64,000 bases of DNA from Cynocephalus volans (GCF_027409185.1 NC_084462.1:22047577-22111576); one strand, 5' to 3'; counted from the stretch's first letter, positions 22,675 to 36,127 are shown. The notes: generated from the sequence alone by a model not told the origin. Numbers and translations are program-made.

Positions 22675-24165
22675 CTTGGTGAAGTACAGAATAATTCCCC
22701 AGGAGGTAGTAAAGTGATAAGAGCCCATTGGGGAGAAGCCTTATTAGCAGGAGGCTAAGCTGCAGGCAGCTCACTGACTCACCTTGTGAAACTCATGCTA
22801 GAAAGAAAGAAAGAAACAAACAAACATCACCCGGGGGTCATAGAGATTTCCTTCACAGGGATGTCTGAAGCAATGACTCTCTGGCCTTGCAAATAAGCAA
22901 TCACCAAGGGAGAGTCAGCACTGCAAGGCTCTTGCTCTCTGAAGGAGGTGGTGAGGGGCAAAAGTCACTAATACTTGTGGAGGGGAGAGGGGAAAATCCC
23001 AGATCTGCTGCATTTCCTGACACTGAACGTCAGGCAAAAAGCACAGAGATGCAGAAGAAAGTAAATAAGCAGTTTACTTCTTCAGTGACTACAACACTAG
23101 TGCTCTCCGTCACCCAAAGTCCACAGTCCAGCCAGCATACCCCGCTTCCTGGGCATACTCATGCTGAGGGTGTGTGAGGCCATAGGCTTATTTTCAAAAC
23201 ATCAACAGAGAGCAACCAAAGGTGGGGTACAGCAAGAGTGAAATAAGAGATAAGTGAAAGACACAAAACTTGATCTGAAGCCTTCTTCAAGTCTAAAACT
23301 GCTGGAAACTAAAATTTCTACTTATGTTACTTGGTGGTCTTAGTGAATCAGGGTAGAGGGCAAAACTGAGGTCTGAATTGAATATTTTGAGGGTAACACT
23401 TGTTATGCAAGAAGAATTGCCTTGACCAGGTAAAAGCTGGGTGACTGCTAGCATTTTAAGTTTGTAAGTTGATCACCGAAACATTATAAAATATTCACCT
23501 TTAGTCGGGAAATACATGTGGAGATACACATCATCTTTCTCCCTGGAAACCTCTTCAAACTAGCAATAGCTCTGGTTTGCTAAGAGAGGCAAATACCAAC
23601 ACCCGAATTCGTTTGAACTGAAGCTCTTATTTTGAAATGAGAATCTAAGTCCACCCTTTAACTTAGATGTTCTTCCATTCAGGAGAAAAATATGATTTCT
23701 CATGTTAGTATCAAAAGTGATACATCTAAAGGCAAGAAATTCTTCTATGTAAATAAAAGCAGAATAATTCCTGTGCTGCAGGACACTAACATATAAATAT
23801 ATTTTAAGTACACATTTTATATATATTATTAGTTCACAAAGAATTTGGTTTAAAAAGTAGAAACACATGCTTATGGCAATGATATAAGATTGAGCTGTGT
23901 CAAATAGCATGGCTTCATAGTTAAAACACATTACTTATAGTAGCTATAGTGATAATATAACTATCATTAACTTAACTCATTTCAAATACACTAATATTAT
24001 GCACTATCATTGCAAAGTTCTGTACGTTAAATTAATTGTAAATACTACCATTTAAAGATATTTTAAAAAATTCAATATTAAGCATTTAAAAATGATTATA
24101 TAAAATATTTACTGAATGGCTTTTATATGTGATTTACACTTATCAATTTAGAAAAATAGACTTAC

Positions 24166-24241
24166 CATTAACAGCTTTCTCATAATTTTTTCCTAGGTTT
24201 ATTAAATTTCGTAGCCCAGGATTGAACTGTTCCATAACATT
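24166..24241 (-). CDS. BAIAP2L1: BAIAP2L1 exon 2 (I-BAR domain)
   Basis: On the minus strand a CAG acceptor preceded by repeated TTTG is followed by 76 coding bases and donor GTAAGT. Codons read [20 protein letters not shown] then EKAVN, plus the first G of the next Ala codon. This matches residues 18-42 of human BAIAP2L1 as I know it and includes the EQFNP...GKNYEKA block shared by all BAIAP2-family I-BAR domains. The reading frame enters in phase 0 from exon 1 (..TYR|NVM..) and leaves in phase 1 to exon 3. It forms the first long helix of the I-BAR dimer. No disabling change is seen. Confidence 0.97.
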
Positions 24242-24244
24242 CTG

Positions 24245-25389
24245 ACAAACAAACAAACAGAAATAATTAATAAAAGAAATAAACAGTAGACCAAGTTATC
24301 TTTAGATATCGTCACTGTGTGGCCTAGGATACCTATGTATATTTAACAATACAGTATACATAGTAATAAATGTTGATTTAAAAACCATGAAGAGCTCATA
24401 TTTCCTTACCTAGTGGAACAGGAGTCCTTGCATGTGACAAGTATATGTAACCTCACAGTTCTCCAGTTGCACAGGACTCCCTAGAACTTACTAAATGGAG
24501 CAAGCACCAGACATTCATGTCTCTATTATACCCTGGAGGCACCATGGGCCCAGAGGCTAATGTACCCTCTTGGGTTTAGGTAGATTGTTAATGGTTGTCA
24601 TTCTGGTTTTAAGAAACAGGGATGCATTATTAGCTACCAAAACGTAACTATAAGGGCAATGTTTTGGCTATTAATCAAATACAAATTTCCAAGAGATTTT
24701 GTATTTACCGGGGGAGGACTAGGGGGGTGGGTGTTGCTGATGGCCCTAAGACACAGACCCACCCAGAACCTTCTTTCTAGGTGATTTCCAGTGATTGGTT
24801 TATTCGCTAAGTACTTGTGGAGTAACTACTGTGTGCCAGGCCCTGTATACACAGCTAGGATGAGAAGAAATGGTTTCCCCTTATGGATTTCAAGATGCAG
24901 CACCATAGTTTTCATTTTTAAAAGTGTCATTCCTATATCACTAGGAAGTCATAAATGGAAAGACAGATGCTATAAGATGTGCAATTATTTAGAAAATTGG
25001 TATAAATTTAAAATATCTTAATTCTGAAGTACAGACAACAAATTGCTCCTATGGTGCTCTGACTTCACAACTCAGAACACATGGCGATCATATGTATTTG
25101 TTCCATCTATGAACAATGAACTTCATGATACTAGTCATTCCAAATAGACCTCTCAAGTTTCATTGTCCCTCTCCCCAATTTGTACTCTGTAGATGACCAA
25201 AAAATAATGAAAAACTACCCAACATTCAAAGGGGCAGATACTTTACACACATACCCTTCAGAATAAAAAGATTCTCCATTATGAATCAGGAGTACAGATA
25301 GAACATGATGACTTCTATTTTTATCAAACAGTAATAAAGGCTTACAGTTAAAACCGGTGCCTCAACCTTTCCCCACCCCGGTCTTACTC
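24245..25389. other. Intron 1 sequence next to exon 2, nothing recognised
   Basis: AT-rich with no repeat recognised with confidence. An open frame at 24791-25021 (plus) has no known resemblance. Confidence 0.5.
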
Positions 25390-27520
25390 CTGAGAGCACT
25401 TTCAACTAAGCTGTTGTTATATTTATTGCCATAGTTTTGAATACTTTACATTTCTCAATTTTAGACAGTATTACTGGTTTCCTACTATAGTAAATGAAGA
25501 TTTAGCTCTCTTCACCTCCTCCCCATTTACCCTTCCTAAGTCTTCCAGTTTAATTAAATGGCAATTTTCTAGTAAATCAACAGTGTTTATTATGACTTTG
25601 TAAATACCGGTCACTACAATGCAAGGAATGTACTAAGGCTTATGTTTCCTCTCTCGGTAAAGCCTTTTTGTTTTTCCTGGAATATTAATAATTGTCTCAT
25701 TTCTGCCCCCCTTGCTTAATTTGCTATGTATCTACCTTAAATTTTTCCACATGCAGAGGCCTATCAATATTATTTTTCAAGTGTACAAAATTGTCAGCTA
25801 ATCTTCCATTCCATTTTTTCCCCAGAACTTCCTCCAAGGACTCTCTGTCCTCTTGCTCAATCTAGCCTGCCAGTCCCTGGGCCTGTCCCTGGTGCCCTTG
25901 CATGTCCCTTTCTGGTTGCCTGTGTTAGAGCTCTCATTAGCTGGATCCACGTCTTCCTCTTTCTTCCTTTATTCCTTTCTGCTGGAGCTCATGCTCCAAG
26001 AATGACCTAAGAAATGCTATGTGAGAGGTAAATTTGAGTCCACATGTGTACGAAATTAACTTTACCTTGACATTTGATATTTTTCTGGGTAGAACAGATT
26101 TAAACTATTCTCCTTAGAATTTTTAAGATATCACTCCACTATCTTTAACATCCAGTTTTGCTGTTGAGAAGTTAGCTGTCATTTCCTTGTATGTGACTTT
26201 AAAAAAAAAAAAAAAAAATCTTATTTCTGGAAGCTTTCTCTTTAACCCCTGTGTTCTGAAGTTGCATAATGGTCTCAGGGTGGGTATTTTTAAAATTTAT
26301 TCTACTGGACACTCAGTGGACCCTATTCAACTCAGTGGACCCTATTCATGTGAAAAATTACATCCTTAAGGTCTGAAAAATGTTCCTGTTTTAATTCTTG
26401 TTTCTTCATTCTTTCTGGTACTCTGATGAGTATTTTACATATCCTGGATTTATTCCCTAATCATCTTATCTTTTCCTCCAATTTTCCACTTTCTGTCTTC
26501 ATGTTCCACATCTCTGACAGACATCCTCAACTCTAGGTTCCAACTCTTCTATTTTTTTAAGCTTTTTACATCAAATTTTTAATTTCTAAAAGTGCTTTCA
26601 AGTTTCTTGATTGCTCCTTTTTAAAAGCACCCTTCTGTTCTTGTTTTATGGATGCACTATCTTCTCTTATCTAAATAAATTAATTGTAGTCAGTTCCCAT
26701 ATCATCTCCTGATTGCTTCTCTGTTTGGTATCCCTTGGTCTTTTAAGTTAGAGGCTCTCCTCAAATGTCTGGTGATCCGTGATGGTCAGTGCATGTTCAG
26801 GAGTAAAGCCCTTACATGCTGGCTGGAAGCTATGAGTGTGGGTGTGTATACAGGGTGGCTGTTGACTAGTAGGCTCCATTTAGAGTGACTGGCCACAGGA
26901 CAGTAACCAGGGTCCAACAGGCTCCTCCAGAGAACTTTCTAATTTCCTATCATTGGGTGGAGGGATGGGCAATCATCAGAAGGTCACTCTTCCAGTCAGG
27001 AAGGGGGCTGGGAATCCCACAGTCTACTGAGCCAATTTACACTGAATTCCTCTGTTTCACCCCCTTCTCCCCTGGCTGGTGTTTCTGAATCTAGAGCTCC
27101 TTTGATTCAACATATCCTGAGATTGAATCTCTGGTCTTCCAGGCACGGAGAGCTGCTGGCAGTGGTGGTTGGGATAGGAATGGGAATCCAGGAGTCCAAC
27201 CACCTTTCATATTAGATGCCTATTCCAGCCCTGTGTGCTCCTCCCATCCACCTTCTCTGGGCCTGGCCCTCAGCCTTTGGGGTTCCCTGAGGTGAATGGC
27301 TCAGTTCTCATCAGTCCTCTCAGTAGGTTCTCTCATTTGGTTACCACTCCTCCGTCCATTTTCTATTTCTCAATATTTCTTTAGGCCTTTTGTCAACTGA
27401 TGTTTCCTTTTCAAGTCTCTTTGCACCATGGATTTACAAGTTTTTTGTTTTTTAATTCCTTTGCCATCATTTTAATGTGTTCTCAAAAGGAAGAAAGGAA
27501 AAACACATGAGGCGAATTTG
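25390..27520. repeat. Old L1-like sequence, strongly decayed
   Basis: T-rich sequence with blocks such as ATATCACTCCACTATCTTTA, TTGCTGTTGAGAAGTTAGCT and TTGTATGTGACTTT near 26130-26200. These are reminiscent of a region of old mammalian L1 or HAL1-type elements. The same kind of sequence is seen at 63200-63990. Frames are destroyed, and orientation and subfamily cannot be fixed by eye. The 26740-27350 part is more GC-rich and unassigned. Confidence 0.45.
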
Positions 27521-27729
27521 CCACGCCTAACTGGAAGTCCACTCCTCCTGTATTATAGGAAACAGATGGTTTGAGCCTATTCCCAACCAGTAGCCATGAA
27601 GTTCCAAAGCTAGTTGACTCCCACATCATCCTCCTCTGCAAAATGGTGAAGTCTCAGTACTTGACTTCTGGCTACCTGTAGCCACAGCTGCTATTTGTCA
27701 CCTCTTCTCAATTCCTTTGTTTTGGGGTT

Positions 27730-28470
27730 TTTTAAAAAAAACTTTTTACTTTGAAATAGTGTAAGACTTGGAAGAAGTTGACAGTTCCAGTGTATGCTTC
27801 TTCCAATGATATCTTCTATAACCATAGTACACTATCAAACCTAGGAAACTGACACTGGTACAATACTATTAACTAACTATAGACCTTATTTATATTTCAC
27901 CAGGTTTTATATCACTCATTTTGGGGGGAGAGAGTTTCATTGTTTCTTTGAAATTTTATCACATGTATAAATTTGTATAATTATCACAATTATAGCACAG
28001 AATTATTCCATCAACACAAAGATCCCCTTTGTGTTACCCCTTTATAGTCACACCCTCCCCACCAATCCTAACCTCTGGCAACCCCTGAGCTCAATTTGTA
28101 ATTCTGTCATTGTGAGAATGTAATATAAGTGGAATCATACAGTATATGACCTTTTAAGATCAGCTTTTCCACTCAGCACAATGCCTTTAAGATGTGTACA
28201 ATTTGTTGGGTATATCAATAGCTTTTTCCTTCTTTTTGCTAGTCGTATTCCACGGTATGGATGCATTACAGTTTATTTATCCATTTACTGGTTGAAGTAA
28301 ACATTTGGGATGTTTCCAGTTTTTAGCTATTCCAATTTATTTTAATATCTCTAAGATAAATACCTAGGAGTTCAACTGTTGCATCACATAGTAGGTGTAT
28401 GTTTAACTTTATAAGAAACTGCCAGACTTTTTTCCAGATTGGCTGTACCATTTTATATTCCCATCAGCAA
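27730..28470 (-). mobile_element. L1 LINE fragment, antisense
   Basis: Reversed L1 3'-end landmarks: AATATAAGTGGAATCATACA, TTTATCCATTTACTGGTTGA, GATAAATACCTAGGAGTTCA, AGATTGGCTGTACCATTTTA, TATTCCCATCAGCAATCTAT. Old and frame-broken. Confidence 0.85.
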
Positions 28471-28666
28471 TCTATGAGATTTCAATAATTTTAAAAATCT
28501 AATAATTATAAAATGGTTACAATTAAAGTACATATTTTAAATATATCTTATTTTAAATTCTTATAATAGTCTTAAGAAGCTGAGTCTAGATGGTAAAAAT
28601 ATAAGGAAACCGATACAAAGCTAACCCTGCCCTATAGTGTACAAGCAGTCAAAGAAAGAAGCCCAG

Positions 28667-28828
28667 GGCCGGCCTGTGGCTCACTCGGGAGAGTATAGTG
28701 CTGATAACACCAAGGCCCCGGGTTCGGATCCCATATAGGGATGGTTGGTTGGCTCACTAGCTGAGCGTGGTATTGACAACACCAAGCCAAGGGTTGAGAT
28801 CCCCTTACCGGTCATCTTTTAAAAAAAA
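28667..28828 (+). mobile_element. tRNA-Ile-derived SINE, dimer, with target duplication
   Basis: Two head-to-tail tRNA-like units. Unit 1 has TGGCTCACTCGGGAG (A box), GATAACACCAAGG and GGGTTCGGATCC (perfect B box). Unit 2 begins GGATGGTTGGTTGGCTCACT, with GACAACACCAAGCC and GGGTTGAGATCC. The tail is poly(A) after CCGGTCATC. AAGAAGCCCAG is repeated at 28656-28666 and 28829-28839. Confidence 0.93.
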
Positions 28829-28839
28829 AAGAAGCCCAG

Positions 28840-30890
28840 ATGTGTTCTTTCTTAGGCATATTCCTTATCCAAATAAGGGGGAAGTATAATTATATTTCCT
28901 GATATAATTCTTGAAATGTTCACATATAACCCTACCATCTTAAAATACCAAGAACAATGAATTAATGAGAACTTCCAAAGTTAACACCAAACACAAAACA
29001 CTATCCAAATGATTCTAATAGAAAAAGTTTAACTAAGACTTGAGACTACAATCAGCTTCAGAGAAAACAAGAATTTTTAAGTTTGAAAAGTTCAACATAT
29101 GTACTTCAATTCTTTATTATTTAGGTTCAGCTACAGAAATTTTTCCCCTAGAAATTTTGGCCTCTTTAAACAGTGGAAAATCCGTTTCCATACTGGCTCT
29201 TGGCCATTAATCTAGTTATTTTAGCTGAAGCACATGTTATTTTAAAAGCCAGGAACAAAAAAAGCAGTGCTGCCTTGTATTCCAAATTCTGTAAAATTTT
29301 ATAGTATCAGTGGATGTACTTGTTAATTATATGGATTCCATGTTTTTTGGGAGGGTGGTGGTTGGGTCAAAGGTCAGTGGTGTAGAAGACTTGTGAAGAC
29401 TTGAATTGTTATACAGCCTGCAATTTAGAGAGTCTTCAGTAGCAAAGAACAATCCATTATAAGTTTGGCACTAAGAATAAAAGGTTTAAGATACCAAGTG
29501 TTTCTTAACAAAGTGAATAGAAAAGGTATAAGGGGGCCAAGGCCAAGAAGCACTATTTTGTTACAAAAAAATAACAAAAGCTTAATATGTATCCACCATA
29601 CTTACTACCTGGCAAGGAGGATAATTTGCCAAGCCAGTTTCATCCAGAATGAGTTTCATCTCCATCCAGAGAAGAATATGCATAGCTATAGTTACAAAAC
29701 AATTTCTAGGCTAATGGATTGGCAATATCACTGTTCTGTATGTGTGCTGAGTCTCATATGAAGAGGGGTTGGTTCTACTGCAAAAGCTCAACAGCATTAG
29801 AGAACTAGTGGTTAGCTATTCTAAATACAATGTTGAGGAACAGGCTCCTCAGAATCTACAGGCATTTCCTACCAGCTGGTTTGTTTATCTCGGGCATTGC
29901 CCCTGCCTCCTGTAGAGTTACAGATCATAATTTTAAATGAATTATGCAACCTTATGATGGTTTTAACTTTCTTAGCATTTGGACTTCTTTATTTTTCATT
30001 TTTGAAAATTACCTTGGCCAATACGAAACTATGCATAAGTTAACTGCATTATTAATTCAATTATGACTAGCCAGATAAACTGAGCAGAATTCAAGTTTCT
30101 AAGAACTAGTTTCTCTTTCAGTTTCTTTTTCCAGTTCTCTACATGACCAAGGACAAATTATTTGATATTTCAGTGCTTTGTTTTTCTCAGTTAAAAATGT
30201 AATATTTACACTGGATAAGCTTTAAAAAGTGATTTAAGAATGTCTAAGTAAATATGAAGTTCTATAACTTGATTCAGGTAATATATGTATCTCTGAAATT
30301 TTATATATTATTTTTTTCTATACAATCTCATATAAATTAACTTAGCAATGTCACAAATGCACAATCTAATCAAGGCATATTCTAATGTCATGTGGCAAGA
30401 ATATCTGTAACAAGAGTAACTGAGGCTACTTCTAGAAAGATTTTATTTGTACGAAAATCTTGTTTCCGCTCTCCTTGAGTGATGTTGGAAGCTGCTATTC
30501 CTGGGCTAACATTGCCAATACTTGATTACCTCCTCTGTCTTTAGGGAAAGCATTAGTAAGCAAATTTGGCAAAGAGGCAGTGGCTTGTGGGCTAACAGAT
30601 GGCCACAAGTCATGATGTTCATACCCATCATGAATGTGGAGCGCAAGTCAAGTAAAGGAAGATTAGACAACCGAGATGGTTTTGTGTGAAGGATTAAATT
30701 AGATCAGAAATTATATACTCATTCAGATGTATAAACACACAAAAATGCTTCCTGTCAAATATGAGTAATGTTTTGGATCCCCACCAGTCTATACTATCTA
30801 TTAGCTATCAATCTGCATTATGTATCAGTTGTATTATCTATAATTTGTAACATGCCTTCACAGTAGCAATGGGCCTGAAAGGTGTGGGGG
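28840..30890. other. AT-rich intron sequence, nothing recognised
   Basis: No gene, RNA or confident repeat. An open frame at 29465-29761 (plus) is not similar to any family I know. Confidence 0.5.
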
Positions 30891-30894
30891 ACAT

Positions 30895-31020
30895 GGCATG
30901 AAAAAAACTTTGGTCTTGAACACTTGGGCAAATCCAAGCCTTAGTCTCTTCCTCTGTAAAATGGGAATAATGATAATTTCAACCTCATAGTAAGCTTCAG
31001 TGAGCCAATTATAGTAATAT
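30895..31020 (+). repeat. MIR SINE fragment
   Basis: Sense MIR core: CTTGGGCAAATCCAAGCCTT, CTTCCTCTGTAAAATGGGAA, TAATGATAATTTCAACCTCA. Confidence 0.78.
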
Positions 31021-31334
31021 TGCAAGAGAAAAGCTTTAAAATATTAGTCAACTCTTCAAAATAGATGAACATTCATATTTACACAGATATCTCCAGATAC
31101 CTCCACTTCCTCTCTGTAACATGAAAATAAATGGTATTAGCTCTCCTAACTCAATGTGTCATTACCAGAACAAGAGAGATCACGAATACAAAACCTCCAG
31201 AGAAAGGTGCTGGTACAAAGGAATTTGAAGGCATTACTAGTATTTGCTTTTTGCAGTTAAGAGCATTTTATTAATTTTTGTTTTCATTTGAGATACATTT
31301 TATGAGATACATTTTATGGAGTGCTATACTTTGT

Positions 31335-31495
31335 TTCCAGCACTGTGCCTAACATTTTATATGATCTTCTCATTTGATTCTAACATTACGTACTATTATC
31401 CCCATTTTATAGATGAGACACTGAATCTTTCAGACATGAAATTTTAAAACCTTGCTGAAGGTCCTACAGGCAGGAAGAGATGGAGTCAGGCCTGG
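31335..31495 (-). repeat. MIR SINE fragment
   Basis: Reversed MIR: CAGCACTGTGCCTAACATTT, TATTATCCCCATTTTATAGA, then GGTCCTACAGGCAGG and a GATGGAGTCAGG end. Confidence 0.8.
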
Positions 31496-32120
31496 GCAGT
31501 TTTCCTGCTAACGTTTGGACTCTCCCTGAGGCCTCAAAAGTGCTTTCAAATGAATTGTGAAATAAAGTGAGATGAAAATTCTCTTATGACGTCAGAGCAC
31601 TACTTTTAGTGTGAGAAATTGTGGAAGTCTCTACAGTATTTCCTTTTTCTTTTTAGATGCTTTCTTGTAATCTTACTCCTGATTTTGGTGAATATAGTTG
31701 ATCTTCCAATAGCATCAGGATAAGGACTAATTCTGCCTGGGTAAACAAATATTTCTAACCCTCTTCCCCTTTGCTTTTCCTTAAGAAAAAAAAAGAGAGA
31801 GAGAGGAAAAAGAAGAATCCACAACCACCTGTAGTCCCCACAAGAATTACTAACAGTTAACACTGTCATATTGGTTCCCTTTGCTGAAAAGGTACTAAAA
31901 CAGACAACACGATAGGATGCCTTAACCATTCCATTCAAGTCTCATATCCCTTTTTTTTCTCCCCAGGGGGAACTGCTAATTAAGACTATTAACTTTTTAA
32001 CACCTATTTTATAATTTTACATATATTATATTTAGTCATGATTGATATATATTTTTGTTTTGTGTTATAAATATGTAAATGAAAAAAACACTTAAATGGT
32101 ATCATATGATACTTTTATTT
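31496..32120. other. Intron sequence, nothing recognised
   Basis: An open frame on the minus strand (31606-31938) has no recognisable domain. No repeat was identified with confidence. Confidence 0.5.
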
Positions 32121-32149
32121 AATGGCAGCTGGCTGGTACGAGGATCCGA
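32121..32149 (-). repeat. tRNA-Ile-derived SINE fragment
   Basis: Only the 3' half of one unit remains: on the minus strand TTCGGATCC, CGTACCAGCCAGCTGCC. The tail and A box are missing. Confidence 0.55.
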
Positions 32150-32980
32150 AATACATTTCACTCTTTCATTTTACTTTCTTTTTATTCAGTATTATGCCTC
32201 TGAAACTTGTCCATCTTGATGTATACTGACTGAGTTTATTCCTATTTAACTCCTATATGGTATACCATCATGATGGTTAGTTTTAGGTATCCATGTGGTT
32301 AGGCTACAGTACCAAGTTAGTCTATTAAAAACTAATCTAGGCGTTGTTGTGAAGGTATTTATAGATATGATTAACATCTACAATCAGTCGACTTTAAGTA
32401 AAAGAGATTATCCTCTTTAATTTGGATGGGTGTCATCTAATCAGTTGAAAGGCCTTAAGAACAAAATTGAGGTTCCCTGAGCAAGAAGATATTTCACTTA
32501 GGGACCACAGTGTCAGCTTCTGGTGTGCCGGCCTGCCTTACAGATTTCAGACTTGCCAGCCCCCACGACTGCAAAAACCAATCCTTGAAATAAATCTCTT
32601 TATTTATATATGGATATACACATACATCCATGTACATATATATGTACCTATCATATAAATATATGGCATTTTATCCATCTATTCCTCTACTGAGTGCATT
32701 TACATGGCTTCAAAGCTTTTGCTAATACCAACTACGTACATGTGTCTCTGTACACACAGGTAAGAATTTACCCAGAAATTGAACTGCTGGGGCACAAGGT
32801 ATGTGATGGATTTTCCAATTTTGTTAGATAAAGCTAAATTTGAAGAAAGTGGCTGCAGCAATTCACACTCCCACAACCACTGCCTGAAAGTACTTTTTAT
32901 CACATCCTCACCAACACCTGGTATTGTCAACCTTTTCACCTATTTGACAGGCAAAAAACAGTGCCTTTTATAAAGTACCA
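32150..32980 (-). mobile_element. Old L1 fragment (antisense), split by an LTR
   Basis: Left part: GCCTCTGAAACTTGTCCATC near 32195. Right part (32640-32980): TTACCCAGAAATTGAACTGC, GGGGCACAAGGTATGTGATG, CAATTCACACTCCCACAACC, CTCACCAACACCTGGTATTG. These are reversed L1 3'-end landmarks. The LTR at about 32272-32625 interrupts it. Confidence 0.75.
32272..32625 (+). mobile_element. ERVL/MaLR-like LTR remnant
   Basis: Begins TGATGGTTAGTTTTAGGTAT and has ATTTGGATGGGTGTCATCTA with TCAGTTGAAAGGCCTTAAGA in the body. A polyadenylation-type end CCTTGAAATAAATCTCTTTA runs into AT-rich (TATA)n sequence. The layout is that of an old solo LTR; boundaries and family are approximate. Confidence 0.6.
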
Positions 32981-33164
32981 TAAACTGCTTCCCTTGTCAG
33001 CATCAAAAAAGTATATGTGACTGAAAATATCTAAGCAGGGGAAAAGAAACAATGAAAGGTGCTTTCTTCATATGTTATAATTTAATGGTTTTATCCTCAG
33101 TTCTTATCATAGATGAATGTTATCACTGACTTTTGTCCTTTTAACAAGGTAGGAAGAGGCATCA

Positions 33165-33605
33165 AAAGCCATGACATTCCCTGCACTCCTGAGCTGTACA
33201 CTTCATCCAGGTTTGGGTTGTAGCCACCGCTCCCTACCTCCAGGCACTGTGCTCCAGGCACACTGGCCTCCGGGCTGTTCTTTGAGCAGGCCAAAGCCAT
33301 CCCCACCAGGAATTTTGTGCTTGCTGCTACTTCTGCCTGAAGGCACTTGTTCTGGATACCCATCCCACAAACCTCTCTGACACCTTCCTTGACCCTCTTC
33401 CTCCGATGGATGGTAGCAACTCCAGCCTCCCTCTCTCTAGGTCTGTTCCTGGCTTCTCTTTCTTCAAAGAGCTTATCACTTCCTCACATTATATTTACCT
33501 GTTTACTCTGTCTCCTTAGTGAACTTACATGTAATTTAAGGCCAAGGAATAACTGAATCACCACATCTCCAGCACAAAGAACAGTGCCTGGACTATCTAA
33601 TGCCC
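33165..33605 (+). repeat. L2 LINE, 3' portion
   Basis: Sense L2: CAGGCACACTGGCCTCCGGG, GGCTGTTCTTTGAGCAGGCC, CACATTATATTTACCTGTTT, AGCACAAAGAACAGTGCCTG. Confidence 0.85.
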
Positions 33606-34004
33606 CATAGTGCACTCGGCATCAGCAGTTTTTGAAATCTGTATTACATAAGTGATGTATGTGCTCATGGATGAATCAGCTGCATGCTGTACCTTCAGCT
33701 CCACCAGCCCATCTGAACACATCGCAATAGACACAATGGCCCAGTGGGCCAATTAGCCTTGAAAATGGAACATGAGGTAATGGTGCCACTGCTCACAACT
33801 TCATTAGCTCAAAGTAATAGCTCCAAGGGACAGAAAAGCAGCAAGGCTGTGTCCTCTACCTACTGTCATAACAGGCTTATAAAATCTGAAAATGCCAGGG
33901 CTTTCCTTGTGAATTTTGCTTCGCAACCCTATGTTTTTCCAAGTTGTCATTTAAATTACCTTTTAAATACTAGGCATTAAGGCGGCCCTTAAAAAAAATA
34001 CCTT

Positions 34005-34425
34005 GTTGGAAACAACCCAAATGCCCACCAACTGGTGAATGTATGAACAAAATGTAGTACAGCCATACAATGGAATATTATTCGGCCATAAAAAGGAATA
34101 AAGTACTGATATGTACTACAACATGGAGGAACCCCATTATGTTAAGAAGACCGTATATTGAATGACTCCATTTATATGAAATGTTCAGAAAAGACAAATC
34201 TATAGAGATAGAAAATATATTAGAGGTTGCCTGGGGCTAGGATTGAGAATGAGGAGTGACAGCAAATGGACATGAAAAATCTTTTTGAGGTGACAGAAAT
34301 GTAATAAACTTTGATTGTGGTGGTGGTTGCACAACTTTGTAAATTTACTAAAAATCATCAAATTGTACTCTTAAAATGAGTGAATTTTATAGCATATAAA
34401 TACACCTCAGTAATGTTACTCTTTT
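34005..34425 (+). mobile_element. L1 LINE, 3' end, sense
   Basis: GGAAACAACCCAAATGCCCA, ACAATGGAATATTATTCGGC, TGCACAACTTTGTAAATTTA, AAATTGTACTCTTAAAATGA. These are the standard L1M/L1MB 3'-terminal sequence, ending near an A-rich stretch. Confidence 0.9.
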
Positions 34426-36120
34426 TTAAAAAAGGAAAAGCAAAAACCACCACCCTTGACTCTTATGTTCCAGGATACTAAGGATTCATGGGCTCCAAAT
34501 TCTTAATACTATGGAAAGGCCACAAAGCTGTCCTCTGTGAACACTGGTCCAGGACCAGCCAGAAGGGTACTACTGGTCTGCAAAGCATTTATGCTCATGT
34601 AGCTGTCTGCAGCAATTTCCCCTCCTCGGGTGAAAATCAACTTGATCCATTAGTAGAAAATGATAACTCAGTTATTTTGAGATAAATCTCCTGCTGGATT
34701 AGCAGCTATCTTTCCAGTTATGATTAGGGAAAGAGCTTGGCAAATGTTTCTTCAGGCAAAAATCTACTGTATCCTTACAAAAGGGGAATTTCATAGGAAA
34801 TCTTCAGCCTAGAGGAAACTGTCCATGAAACTTTCACTGTGACTTAAACTTCGTTTTGCTTTTATTCTCCTTCTCCCTTCCATAACATAGATTTTGGTTT
34901 ATACCGAATTATTTCTGCAAAAGTGGTCCTTCAGGGTGCAAAGGTCACACTAGAAAGGAAGCCATGAGGCCTGAAGGCTGGCTTACATGGCTCTGTCCCT
35001 AGCAAGGTGGCCTGAGCACGAGAAGCCACTGGGCAAGGGGTCAATGAAGCACAGGGACACCCCTCTGGGCTTAGCCTCTAATAAAAGAATATTCTCAGAG
35101 AGCTCTGCAAGCACCTATTAGATCCTGAGCTCTCTAAGAACCAACCAAGTGATCAGAACCAGTGTGACTACCCAGAAAGATACGTACTGCTACCTCTTAA
35201 GACAGATTACTAGACACAACCCTTTTCCATGACTTTTTATTTCATTCTTTAAAGAGACAGATTTCTGTGACAAACTCTATGTTCCCTATTCCCTACTCAT
35301 TTAGGGAGCAAGAATTGTTCTGAAGCTAAAGCACAATTAAGCCAAACAAAAAGACCCCAACACACTGTGGAACTACTACAACTGTTCATACCTTTTGGGT
35401 AAAATTATCAAGCCTGTCAAGAAAATTAAGTCTCAGAGCTATACCACCTCGTAAATTAGTGTAGCAGTCTAGGTTTTCAATTGTTATTTTTAAAAAAATG
35501 TGGAGGGAGAACCATGTACAGGCAATATGAGTTCATGACCACCTGAGAAAGTAACTTGAAGAAAAAAATAATGGTCTGAGTCCAGTTCAAGAGAGAAAAT
35601 TTCTCCTAATGGGTAGAATTGTTCAAAATCACTCTTCCCTGTAGTTTAAATGCAAATGATTATACTAGGTTTAAGGTCCCAGCAGATGCCTTAACTCTAT
35701 ATAGTCATATATATCTCTTGGCAGTGCCAAAAAGCCTTCAGGGTGGACAGCAGGCATTCCTATCCTTTATAATTAGCAAGCTATCAGATATTGGAACAAT
35801 GTCTCTCACACAATGGCCTCCATTGGACAGGGGATTTGGGGACCCTGCCCCAGAATTAAGCAAGTTTTGCACTCTGAACTTCACGGGGAACAATAGTACC
35901 TACGAGACTGAAGTAAAATCACTTCTTCAAATTCCAACTACGATAAAAACAGTGTCCATTTTTGCTTTGTTCACAGAGGTACATGTTCTTAATTGAAAGA
36001 ATGAAAACACAATCCTTCCTGTTCTGAGCTACAGTACTAGGGTGACTACTCACATAACTTGAAAATAAATTATAAAGTAACATTTCAACCAGAATCTGAA
36101 AATGTGCTTCTTTTCTGTTA
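34426..36120. other. Intron sequence, nothing recognised
   Basis: Contains a 125-codon open frame (35619-35996, plus) without any recognised motif. Codon content looks like chance. No repeat was recognised with confidence. Confidence 0.5.
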
Positions 36121-36127
36121 TTTTCTC

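Larger units (their letters stand above)
17825..24165 (-). other. BAIAP2L1: BAIAP2L1 intron 2
   Basis: Bounded by the exon 2 donor (GTAAGT, minus strand, at 24160-24165) and the exon 3 acceptor (TAG at 17825-17827). About 6.3 kb, of which 1.9 kb is one recent L1-type insertion. Stretches without a listed repeat (17828-18515, 18900-19865, 22675-24160) are AT-rich and hold nothing I recognise. A decayed ancient repeat may lie at 18780-18890 (GGAGCTAAAAGAGCCCTCAA). Confidence 0.9.

Noticed and set aside
35619..35996. 125-codon open frame in intron 1
   Set aside because: No recognisable domain, no splice or promoter context, and no resemblance to a known protein; chance is the simpler explanation.
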